NCBI GenBank assembly: GCA_003646715.1
Contig: QMLL01000068.1
Span: forward strand, 1-7,640
Direction of reading: 5' to 3'
DNA from: Deltaproteobacteria bacterium
GTDB lineage: Bacteria; Desulfobacterota; Syntrophobacteria; B119-G9
Length of the DNA stretch: 7,640 nt
The notes beneath the pieces were generated by a model. The model saw nothing but the letters and a program-made list of their open reading frames with translations, made no database searches and was not told where the DNA came from. A program made the position numbers and the translations under genes. Positions 1 to 5,510 of this stretch are shown here, one piece after another. How positions within the stretch are numbered: position 1 is the stretch's first letter; each line of letters opens with the position of its first letter.

Positions 1-116
1 ATACCATTTCCTCAGTGCTTCATGAGAAAAGGATTCTATACATCCAAAGATATCTCTTACCTTTCTATATGATATACCAGCTTGATAAACTAAGGTTGCT
101 AGAACCTTAATCTCTG
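1..116 (-). pseudogene. N-terminal fragment of a transposase, cut at the window edge and by the adjacent IS
   Basis: Read on the minus strand from base 114 down to base 1, one frame stays open and gives a peptide containing EIKVLATLVYQAGISYRKV, then FSHEALRKWY. A helix-turn-helix start with (I/L)SYRKV and FSHEALRKWY is familiar from the N-terminus of archaeal DDE transposases. The family is assigned from memory of such sequences, so it is tentative. The rest of the gene, including any catalytic residues, would lie left of the window. The 5' end is interrupted at 116/117 by the inverted repeat of the neighbouring element. If bases 117-1127 are removed, the frame continues upstream into minus-strand 1155-1128, adding a possible Met start and nine codons (MIYNIIALNS...). 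The fragment therefore looks like the gene into which the next element landed. Confidence 0.5.
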
Positions 117-132
117 GCTTTGTGTAATTATT
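117..132 (+). repeat. Left terminal inverted repeat of the IS
   Basis: GCTTTGTGTAATTATT is the reverse complement of 1112-1127 apart from one base. It marks the left end of the element, 57 bases before the first plausible Met of the transposase. Confidence 0.75.
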
Positions 133-138
133 TTTAAA

Positions 139-190
139 TGACTGGATTCTTTGCATCCAGCATTGGTGATGGGATGCAAAAAACCAGTCA
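139..190. repeat. Imperfect hairpin upstream of the transposase
   Basis: The arms are 139-158 (TGACTGGATTCTTTGCATCC) and 172-190, with a 13-base loop. They pair along their length apart from one mismatch and one bulged base. It sits just inside the left inverted repeat and overlaps the possible start of the transposase at 174. It could be a transcript hairpin limiting read-through into the transposase, or a subterminal binding site; the sequence alone does not decide. Confidence 0.6.
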
Positions 191-1110
191 AAATAATGAA
201 AAGTGGAGGAGGTATAAAGAGATTAGTGTTCCATGGGCAACATATGATACCCATAGGCCTGGTGAATGTGGAAGAATTTTATATCTCCAAGGGTTGTTTA
301 GTGAACTGGATAAACCGGTTCAAACGGAGAGAGTTTAAACTTTCTAAACCTTGCAGTTCTTCTTGTTCAAAACATTGTTTGGTGTTTCCTACCGGACCAT
401 AGCAAGCGCTACCAATGATCTAAAGATTTATCAAGCACTTGATATGAAACGTGCACCATGTTATAAAACCATTCAAAACACTATGCAGTATCTTAATGAA
501 GGGTTTCCCTCAAAGATTTAACCGACTGTTAATACCTTCAAATATCACACTTGGAGATATTGATTCCACAGGGATGAAAACCCATCAGAAAGGCACATGG
601 GTTGCCATTCGTTTTCGGAAACCTCAGAGGAAACAGGATTTCAAGAAAATACATATCTTTGTTGATCTTATTTCAAAAAAAATAATCTATTACACAATGA
701 CAAGGGGAACAGCATCTGATTCAAAAACAGCTTGGAAAGATGTTAAAAATAAAAAGATGCAGATGGATCAAAGTTGAGATCATCCTTGGTGATAAAGGAT
801 ATGATACACGAGAGTGTTTTAATGAGATCACCGATTTTGAATCTATACCAGGCATAAAATTACGGAAAAATGCCTCTACAAAAACATGTGGCTCTCCAAG
901 TAGAAGAAAAGCAGTTCTCGCTCAACAAAAAAGGATATGGATAAGTGGAAAAAAAAGGTTCAAACTACTATGAGATGTGTCGTTGAAAGCATCTTCTCTG
1001 GAACAAAACGTAGATTCGGAGAATATCTTTCCAGCTTAAGGGAGAATTATAGGAGGGCTGAAATGTGGCTAAGGACGATTTTGTGGAATGTGTTGATCTA
1101 CCCAAGGTGA
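174..1110 (+). pseudogene. Frameshifted DDE transposase (IS5/IS4-type)
   Basis: The protein can only be followed by changing frame. Recognisable blocks, in order, are: MQKTSQNNEKWRRYKE (174 on, frame 3); EEFYISKGCLVNWINRFKR (frame 1, about 270-330); LKIYQALDMKRAPCYKTIQ (frame 3, from 420); ITLGDIDSTGMKTHQKGTWV (frame 1, about 544-603); VEIILGDKGYDTRECF (frame 2, about 773-820); and CVVESIFSGTKRRFGEYLSS (frame 1, about 976-1035), ending with TGA at 1108-1110. The apparent catalytic triad is Asp at 562-564 (DSTG), Asp at 791-793 (GDKGYD) and Glu at 985-987 (VVES, followed by basic residues). Shifts are needed near 390, 510, 770 and 930, the last within an A6 run (CAACAAAAAAGG), plus at least one in the N-terminal part. 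The block order matches a DDE transposase of about 310 residues, so this is one decayed gene. The subfamily assignment is less sure. Confidence 0.8.
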
Positions 1111-1111
1111 G

Positions 1112-1127
1112 AATTATTACACAAAGC
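1112..1127 (-). repeat. Right terminal inverted repeat of the IS
   Basis: AATTATTACACAAAGC, the near-perfect inverse of 117-132. It begins one base after the transposase stop codon, so the gene fills the element almost to its right edge. Confidence 0.75.
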
Positions 1128-1177
1128 AGTTTAATGCGATAATGTTATAAATCATAAATTGCTAATAAAGAGGTCGG

Positions 1178-1996
1178 ATGGATGCACAGCCAGTCAAAAG
1201 AGTAGCGATTTATACTAGGGTATCAACTGAGGATCAAGCAAAAGAAGGGTTTTCATTAGATGCACAATTAGAAAAACTAAGATCATACTGTAAGGCTAGA
1301 GACTGGCTTATAGCAGGTGAATACATAGATGATGGATACTCAGGGAGAACTATAAAAAGACCAGCATATGCTAGGATGATGGAGGAAATAGACAAGTGGG
1401 ATGCAGTGTTAGTAATCAAGATGGATCGTATACATAGAAATTCAAAAAACTTTATGCTCATGATGGAACATCTGAAAAAAGAGGGAAAAGAGTTTGTTTC
1501 AATGACAGAATCACTTGATACATCAACTGCTATGGGACGGTTTGTTATGGATATTATACAGCGTATAGCTCAACTTGAGTCTGAACAGATAGGAGAAAGA
1601 GTATATATCGGTATGGAACAAAAAGCGCGAACCAATGGTGGGATGCTAGGATTTAACATACCTTATGGTTATGACTACATTGATGGAAAGCTAATTGTTA
1701 ATGAGGATGAGGCATCTGTTGTTAGAAACATCTTTTCATGGTACTTAAACGGTGAAAGCATGGGTGGGATCGCAAAGAAGCTTAATGATAATATGATTCC
1801 AACTAAAAAACATGGTTTATGGGCTAAAAAAACAGTTTCTACTATACTTAAAAATCCACTATACTGTGGTTATCTAAGATGGGAGAAATACCTGAACAAG
1901 TGGGATCATGAACCTATAATAGATGCCATGGTTTTTAACAGGGTACAAGAGATAATTAGACAGAGAGGTGGTAGACCAAGCCCTGTTATAGAGTAG
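1178..1996 (+). CDS. Short serine site-specific recombinase (resolvase plus recombinase domain)
   Basis: This is a 272-residue member of the serine recombinase family, which cuts and rejoins DNA through a phosphoserine link. The resolvase domain (about 8-150) has the expected IYTRVSTEDQ, making Ser16 the probable nucleophile, then GYSGRTIKRPAY (54-65), the conserved-Arg loop as MDRIHRN (82-88) and the helix AQLESEQIGERV (131-142). A recombinase (Pfam PF07508-type) domain follows at about 155-262, with PYGYDY, a WYLNGESMGGIAKKLN block and ILKNPLYCGYLRW (223-235). Large serine integrases normally continue into a zinc ribbon and coiled coil. This protein stops at SPVIE, so it is either a compact form or a truncated one. 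GAGGT at 1170-1174 supports the ATG at 1178. The 3' end overlaps the convergent MATE gene by 11 bp. No phage or plasmid genes and no attachment site are evident nearby, so its target is unknown. Confidence 0.88.
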   Translation: MDAQPVKRVAIYTRVSTEDQAKEGFSLDAQLEKLRSYCKARDWLIAGEYIDDGYSGRTIKRPAYARMMEEIDKWDAVLVIKMDRIHRNSKNFMLMMEHLKKEGKEFVSMTESLDTSTAMGRFVMDIIQRIAQLESEQIGERVYIGMEQKARTNGGMLGFNIPYGYDYIDGKLIVNEDEASVVRNIFSWYLNGESMGGIAKKLNDNMIPTKKHGLWAKKTVSTILKNPLYCGYLRWEKYLNKWDHEPIIDAMVFNRVQEIIRQRGGRPSPVIE

Positions 1997-3389
1997 ATTG
2001 CCCTTTTAGTAGATTCCGAATAAGATTTTTAGCCCAGATAAAGGCAATGACTGATCCTATCAGATTAGCCAAAACAATCCCCCACCAGACACCTACAAGA
2101 TTCATACTAAATATCATTGAAAACACTATAACAAATAATACTGTTAGTATAACTGTTCTTATAAGTGTGGCTATAAGCGAGTTTAAACCCTTTCCAACAC
2201 CTTGGAACATTGCAGATGATACTATACCAAGAGCCGCCCCAGGATAGAACAGGCAGATTATCCTAAGAAACATCTGTAGATCATCAAATATCCGCTTAGA
2301 TGATTCTGCAGTTGTGAAAGATGCTGCGATAAAAGTAGCAAGTACAAACGTAGCCAATGCAATAAATATCTCCACTATAAAACCAATTTTTACCGCATAG
2401 GTGAAAGCAGCATCCATTTTTTTAAACTCTCGTGCACCAAATGTAGCACCAGTCACAGATACAACAGCGGTTGCCATACCAAGAAGAGGCATAATTCCAA
2501 TGCTGACTATTCTCCAACCAGTCTGATACACTGCTACACCATCTGTACCAGCTAGAAGTAACTTAACAATAACAATGTTTACAATAAGCATAGTGATAGC
2601 CATGGAAAGCTGTTGGATAGATGATGGCAGCCCAACTTTAAAAATATCCTTAACAATATCTTTATCAAGTTTGAAGTCAGAGAATCTCAACGATACATAG
2701 GTGTCACGTTTTAAAAACAACCAGTTAAACAATATTATAGATGTCACACATAATGATATCACAGTTGCCCATGCCGCACCTGCAACACCCAATTTTAACA
2801 CGTATATAAATATTGGATCCAAAATTATATTCAATATTGAACCAAACGTTATAGCATACATCGCCCTTTTTGCATCACCCTCTGCTCTCAAAATAGCATT
2901 AGAGACATTTGAAAAGAAAAGGAAGATAGAGCCAGCAAATATAATCCTGTTATAGGCAACAGCTTCATCTATTATACTGCTAGCACCCATCATTGAAAAA
3001 ATGTTCTCAGCAAAAACAATCATAACAAATGACAATACCATTGTGATCAGCAGTGTCATAATATACGTGTGAACCGCAACATTATCTACACCCTTCTTAT
3101 CCTTAGCGCCAATTTTTCTAGATACAGCAGATCCGCCACCAATACCAAGTCCTGTGGCCAGTGCCATGGCTACAAAAAAGAGAGGATAAACAAAACCAAC
3201 AGCTGCTAATGCATCTGCACCAAGACCGGACACCCAGAGAGCATCCACTAGGTTATACATTGTCTGGACAACCATTGCAATAACCATTGGCGTAGCAAGC
3301 TTGAGTATCGCCTTCTTTGGATCGCCAAGTAATGTTTTAACACCTTTAGTTAAACGCTCTGGTGTCTGATTTCCCTCTTTGTCTACCAT
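1986..3389 (-). CDS. MATE family multidrug/toxin efflux transporter
   Basis: This 467-residue, highly hydrophobic protein has the two-lobe, 12-helix pattern of MATE transporters, which export cationic or hydrophobic compounds across the cytoplasmic membrane using H+ or Na+ gradients. The family N-terminal signature is present (LATPMVIAMVVQTMYNLVDA, 31-50, then LWVSGLGADALAAVGF), as is the linker-type block LRAEGDAKRAM (167-177) followed by LNIILDPIFIYVLKLGVAGAAWAT (186-209). The second lobe repeats the motif as KVGLPSSIQQLSMAITMLIV (251-270), with MFQGVGKGLNS at 394-404. Asp49 and Asp191 are plausibly the N-lobe ion-binding acids known from archaeal PfMATE (inferred by position). Length is normal and the frame is uninterrupted. 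The Met start fits family alignments, though no clear Shine-Dalgarno precedes it. It stands alone, convergent with the recombinase. Substrate cannot be predicted. Confidence 0.93.
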   Translation of the reverse strand: MVDKEGNQTPERLTKGVKTLLGDPKKAILKLATPMVIAMVVQTMYNLVDALWVSGLGADALAAVGFVYPLFFVAMALATGLGIGGGSAVSRKIGAKDKKGVDNVAVHTYIMTLLITMVLSFVMIVFAENIFSMMGASSIIDEAVAYNRIIFAGSIFLFFSNVSNAILRAEGDAKRAMYAITFGSILNIILDPIFIYVLKLGVAGAAWATVISLCVTSIILFNWLFLKRDTYVSLRFSDFKLDKDIVKDIFKVGLPSSIQQLSMAITMLIVNIVIVKLLLAGTDGVAVYQTGWRIVSIGIMPLLGMATAVVSVTGATFGAREFKKMDAAFTYAVKIGFIVEIFIALATFVLATFIAASFTTAESSKRIFDDLQMFLRIICLFYPGAALGIVSSAMFQGVGKGLNSLIATLIRTVILTVLFVIVFSMIFSMNLVGVWWGIVLANLIGSVIAFIWAKNLIRNLLKGQSTL

Positions 3390-3554
3390 TTTTTATAAGA
3401 GGCGGCAACAACATGATCTTTTTTAATTTTTGTTTTTTTAGGCTCAATGCAAAACGAGCGCTTAAAGTTAGATTTAGTTAAAATGTTTATTAAATAAATA
3501 TTGTTAAACTATCAAGTTAACTAATAAATATTAAATTTTAACTTTAAACTGTTG

Positions 3555-3711
3555 TGCTATACATTAGCATATCTTTTCCCAATTTTTCATGCTACATCTT
3601 GTCTAGCATTAAATATTAAAAAATGCGCCTCAATTTTATTGATAGATAATATCTAGCAATTTGTATTCCAGGGTATAGCACAATACAAAGTGTGATAGAT
3701 AATATATAGCA
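3555..3711. repeat. Cluster of TAGCA/TGCTA motifs with a 19-bp direct repeat and flanking inverted repeat
   Basis: TAGCA or its complement TGCTA starts at 3555, 3565, 3590, 3604, 3654, 3676 and 3707, and once more at 3834. Two of these lie in a direct repeat, TGATAGATAATATCTAGCA (3640-3658) and the same with one change (3693-3711), offset by 53 bp, about five helical turns. TTGTGCTATAC (3552-3562) and its exact reverse complement (3673-3683) are separated by 110 bp. Such an arrangement suggests binding sites for a protein, either a regulator of the MATE gene or a recombinase or replication factor. No function can be read from sequence alone. Confidence 0.5.
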
Positions 3712-3871
3712 TATACGATAGGGGATTCAAAAGTGATGTGTTTTACAAAAAAGTGTTTAGAAATGGTATTTTTCAACAAAAAGCAGGGAGTTTGAGTGGA
3801 AAAAACCGGTTTTCCGCAAAAACTTTTTAGAAATAGCAGATATGACATCATCTGCTCATCCTACACCATAT

Positions 3872-3899
3872 GGTTACCTTCGGTAGACCGAAGGTAACC
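3872..3899. repeat. Perfect palindromic hairpin, 13-bp arms
   Basis: GGTTACCTTCGGT (3872-3884), a 2-base centre AG, then its exact complement (3887-3899). It is much richer in G+C than its surroundings. No U-tract follows on the plus strand, where the next bases are CAAAAAGAGG, and on the minus strand the flank is ATATGGTGTAGG. A classic intrinsic terminator is therefore unlikely. It may be a solitary IS end, a REP-like element or a protein-binding site. Confidence 0.7.
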
Positions 3900-4100
3900 C
3901 AAAAAGAGGTGTGTCGCTCTGTAATCACATGTTTTTTACAGGTTTATTCTGGTTTTTCTTATGAGATATGGCCAACAGATACTAAGAGAATCTATACAGA
4001 TCCCATAAATCTTCTTCTACATCATTTTGAGAGTTTTCTTCAGGTTTTCCTTTTTGGGTCTGATTTTGTTTTTACATGCCAACTACCTTGCTAGAATATA

Positions 4101-4130
4101 TCTATCAATATAACCGTATACATTGATAGA
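4101..4130. repeat. Inverted repeat TCTATCAAT ... ATTGATAGA
   Basis: Two exact 9-base arms (4101-4109 and 4122-4130) are separated by 12 bases that include GTATAC. The geometry would suit an operator for a dimeric regulator, but no promoter or gene nearby gives it a clear role, and AT-rich sequence produces such repeats by chance. Confidence 0.4.
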
Positions 4131-4389
4131 CTTTATCAATCAACATTGCGAGATAATAATTATCACAAAAGCATTGATCTCAACCATTAATCATTGACAA
4201 TTATTAGCATGATTTTCAAACAAATAATGGAATTAAACTATAAGATTAACTAATTGCCCTTATCAAGCTACAAGATTAATGAAATAGATCATCATATTTA
4301 AATCAATGATGTTCAGTTGTCCGGTTTTTTATCAAATTGCATTGTCAGACAAGTTAATTTTGTTAAAATAAAAATAATATGATAAAATA

Positions 4390-4570
4390 TTATTTTTTCC
4401 TCCCTATTGCTCTCACTGTATCTAGTGTTTTTCCAATTTCCCCTTTTTGTTCAAAAAAATGTTTCCATCATAAAAAAACAATTCCAATAAGAGCTAAGTC
4501 TACCATCATGAATCTACTTGCATAGAAAGACTCCTATGGCGAAAAAGTTAAGGATGTTGCATATTTTCAT
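4390..4570 (-). pseudogene. Decayed small membrane protein
   Basis: On the minus strand, ATG at 4570-4568 opens MKICNILNFFAIGVFLCK and meets TAG at 4516-4514. The neighbouring frame, from 4524, continues ASRFMMVDLALIGIVFL, an in-frame TGA (4470-4468), then WKHFFEQKGEIGKTLDTVRA and IGRKK with TAA at 4392-4390. Joined with one base removed, this would be a protein of about 59 residues with two hydrophobic helices and a basic cytoplasmic tail. The lesions are one frameshift and one stop. Its ATG overlaps the stop codon of the upstream minus-strand frame as ATGA, the usual sign of translational coupling, which is the main reason I think both were once genes. I do not recognise a family. Confidence 0.4.
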
Positions 4571-4757
4571 TTTTCAAAGTCGTTTTTTGTTAAAACAAAA
4601 ATCTCTCCATCAATTTCACATAATTTCACAGGCACATTTTCCACTTCCATTTTTATTATTGAAATATCTTGAATACTACGTGATCTGGAACTAAAGGTGT
4701 AAGACCCCTTAGATGAAAAGCTATCTTTTTCTATTCGATAATAATATGTTTTTCTTG
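4567..4757 (-). pseudogene. C-terminal remnant of an unrecognised protein, 5' end lost at an IS200-type element
   Basis: From about 4757 down to TGA at 4569-4567 an open minus-strand frame reads TRKTYYYRIEKDSFSSKGSY, then TFSSRSRSIQDISIIK and MEVENVPVKLCEIDGEIFVL, ending TKNDFEK. The stretch VENVPVKLCEIDGEIF resembles the IENVPA-x-C-x-x-C-GE segment of YgiT/MqsA-type antitoxins, but the second cysteine is replaced by Asp and no zinc-finger CxxC is visible upstream. The resemblance is only suggestive. No start codon lies in this part, and its upstream side meets the hairpin at 4758-4800 that I take as the left end of an IS200/IS605-type element. Insertion probably removed its 5' end. It shares an ATGA overlap with the small membrane protein that follows. 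Confidence 0.35.
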
Positions 4758-4800
4758 TTGCGCGCAGCAGACCATCTGGTCTGCTCTTTGAATGGCGCAA
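4758..4800 (+). repeat. Two-part hairpin, candidate left end of the IS200-type element
   Basis: The outer arms TTGCGC (4758-4763) and GCGCAA (4795-4800) enclose a perfect inner stem AGCAGACCA (4766-4774) / TGGTCTGCT (4777-4785) with a 2-base centre. The unpaired 3' stretch CTTTGAATG makes the structure asymmetric, as in the imperfect palindromes bound by Y1 transposases. It is conspicuous in AT-rich surroundings. Confidence 0.55.
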
Positions 4801-4888
4801 CAGGAATGCGATCAAATTTTTGAGAAATATATGTAGCAACAGCTCTAAAAAGATTTCAGGTGACACCCGAAATAACTGGGTGACAATA

Positions 4889-5286
4889 ATGTTTGTCACT
4901 AAAAATAGGTATAAGTGTTTTAAGAAGCAGCCGCAATATTGACACTTACTTGTATTCAGGCTTTCATGGAGTTGGAATCTTTGGGTTTTGAGTTTGGTGA
5001 ATTTGGTTTCGCTTGGGATCATGTTCATTTCCAGGTGAATATCCCTAAGAAGTATTCGATTCAGGATGCGGAGGTTATGCTTAAATCTCGTAGTGCTAAG
5101 AGAATGTTTGAAAAACATCCTGGTTTCAGGAAGAGATATCCACGTGGTAGTTTTTGGAGTGGTTATGAACATCATGCATCTACTGGTTTAACAAATTTGG
5201 AGGAATCCGGTAGATATCTTAGAGATCAACAGCGTCATCATAATATTGTTGTATTGGGTCAGCAACGTTTACCAGGTTTAGCCTAA
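4889..5286 (+). pseudogene. tnpA: IS200/IS605 family Y1 transposase TnpA, frameshifted
   Basis: TnpA is a small HUH endonuclease that moves single-stranded element DNA through a covalent tyrosine link. Frame 2 from ATG 4889 gives MFVTKNRYKCFKKQPQY and a TGA; frame 1 then continues from about 4939 with CIQAFMELESLGFEF, FAWDHVHFQVNIPKKYS and MLKSRSAKRMFEKHPGFRKR, then YPRGSFWSGYEHHASTG and SGRYLRDQQRHHN to TAA 5284-5286. HVH is the HUH metal-binding motif, and Tyr in RYLRDQ is the likely nucleophile. The first strand, normally something like YH(I/L)VFVTKYR, is only partly recognisable before 4889, so the true start is lost or further upstream. One base change in length near 4937 explains the frame break. 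All catalytic residues survive, so decay may be recent. Confidence 0.8.
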
Positions 5287-5287
5287 A

Positions 5288-5346
5288 TCCGCCGAGTGGG
5301 GATACGGCAACACCCCCATGGGGTTTGCCGAGGAAGCGAAGGCGGA
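5288..5346 (+). repeat. GC-rich branched hairpin after tnpA, candidate right end of the element
   Basis: The outer stem is TCCGCC (5288-5293) with GGCGGA (5341-5346). The inner stem is CGGCAA (5305-5310) with TTGCCG (5325-5330), extended after a bulged C by ACCCC (5312-5316) with GGGGT (5320-5324) around a CAT loop. It starts immediately after the TnpA stop codon. In this family the right end is a transposase-bound hairpin, which is the simplest reading. In TnpB-carrying relatives the same position holds the guide RNA, but there is no tnpB here. Confidence 0.6.
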
Positions 5347-5356
5347 ACTAGGGATT

Positions 5357-5375
5357 ATAAGGGCAGAGCCCTTAT
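5357..5375 (+). terminator. Perfect 8-bp hairpin, possible terminator or IS end
   Basis: ATAAGGGC, loop AGA, GCCCTTAT, followed by TTCATTAAAAAAG. The stem is perfect and short-looped, 70 bases after the TnpA stop. The T-tract is weak, so it may instead be part of the IS right end. Confidence 0.45.
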
Positions 5376-5443
5376 TTCATTAAAAAAGTTACTACTAAAA
5401 CATTAAAAAATTGATAGTCTTATATATTTTCAAGCATAAAATA

Positions 5444-5451
5444 TTTATATA
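5444..5451 (+). promoter_or_regulatory. TATA box for the secreted-protein gene
   Basis: TTTATATA, preceded by a purine-rich GCATAAAATA stretch that could act as BRE, lies about 43 bases before the GGAGGA site. Archaeal initiation about 25 bases downstream would place the transcript start near 5470-5476, leaving a leader that contains the Shine-Dalgarno. Confidence 0.55.
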
Positions 5452-5493
5452 GGATCGCCATATAGAATACCATATATTTATAGCAAATATCAT

Positions 5494-5500
5494 AGGAGGA
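5494..5500 (+). promoter_or_regulatory. Strong Shine-Dalgarno that decides the start at 5511
   Basis: AGGAGGA lies 10 bases before ATG 5511 but only 1 base before the in-frame GTG at 5502. The spacing favours the ATG. Confidence 0.7.
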
Positions 5501-5510
5501 AGTGAAAAGA

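Larger units (their letters stand above)
117..1127. mobile_element. Decayed insertion sequence, probably IS5-like, with matching terminal inverted repeats
   Basis: A 1011-bp element is delimited by an inverted repeat pair (117-132 and 1112-1127, 15 of 16 bases matching) around one degenerate DDE transposase reading left to right. Its size, a single transposase and short terminal repeats fit the IS5/IS4-type elements. I could not find a convincing target-site duplication. The bases just outside are TCTG on the left and AGTT on the right; TTAA occurs near both ends (107-110 and 1131-1134) but at unequal distances. The transposase frame is broken several times, so the element is almost certainly unable to move by itself, though the ends might still be recognised by a related transposase. 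Confidence 0.75.
3390..4389. other. 1-kb gene-free AT-rich tract with repeats and hairpins
   Basis: I find no convincing coding region on either strand. Open frames at 3636-3851 (-) and 3870-4094 (+) have compositions expected from AT-rich noise and match nothing I recognise. The first 150 bases presumably contain the MATE promoter (reading leftwards); AATAAATATT occurs twice there, at 3493-3502 and 3523-3532, 30 bp apart around GTTAAAC/GTTAAC half-sites. Further right are the TAGCA cluster (3555-3711), a 12-bp palindrome AAAACCGGTTTT (3802-3813), a strong hairpin (3872-3899) and an inverted repeat (4101-4130). From about 4140 to 4389 I see nothing beyond low-complexity AT sequence. Confidence 0.6.
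4758..5375 (+). mobile_element. IS200/IS605-type element, TnpA only, inactive
   Basis: A Y1 (HUH) transposase reading left to right lies between GC-rich hairpins: 4758-4800 upstream, and 5288-5346 plus 5357-5375 downstream. IS200/IS605 elements have no terminal inverted repeats; their ends are subterminal hairpins recognised by TnpA. The limits given here follow the hairpins, so the true cleavage sites may be some bases further out. There is no tnpB. The transposase needs a frameshift and has no clear N-terminus, so the copy is presumably dead. Confidence 0.6.

Noticed and set aside
107..1134. TTAA on both sides of the first IS as a target-site duplication
   Set aside because: It lies 6 bases outside one inverted repeat and 3 bases outside the other, and TTAA is very common in this sequence.
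3636..3851. 71-codon minus-strand open frame
   Set aside because: It is rich in Phe, Leu and Tyr as expected from AT-rich noise, covers the repeat cluster, has no ribosome site and resembles nothing.
3870..4094. 74-codon plus-strand open frame starting in the palindrome
   Set aside because: No recognisable domain, no Shine-Dalgarno, and its start lies inside a hairpin. A minus-strand alternative ending DLWDLYRFS is equally unsupported.
4567..5175. A 202-codon open frame on the minus strand
   Set aside because: Most of it (4758-5175) is antisense to the recognisable TnpA gene and its hairpin. Only the last part, 4757-4567, has independent support and is listed as a remnant.
5502..5510. GTG as start of the secreted protein
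   Set aside because: Only one base separates it from AGGAGGA; ATG 5511 has workable spacing and gives a conventional signal peptide.
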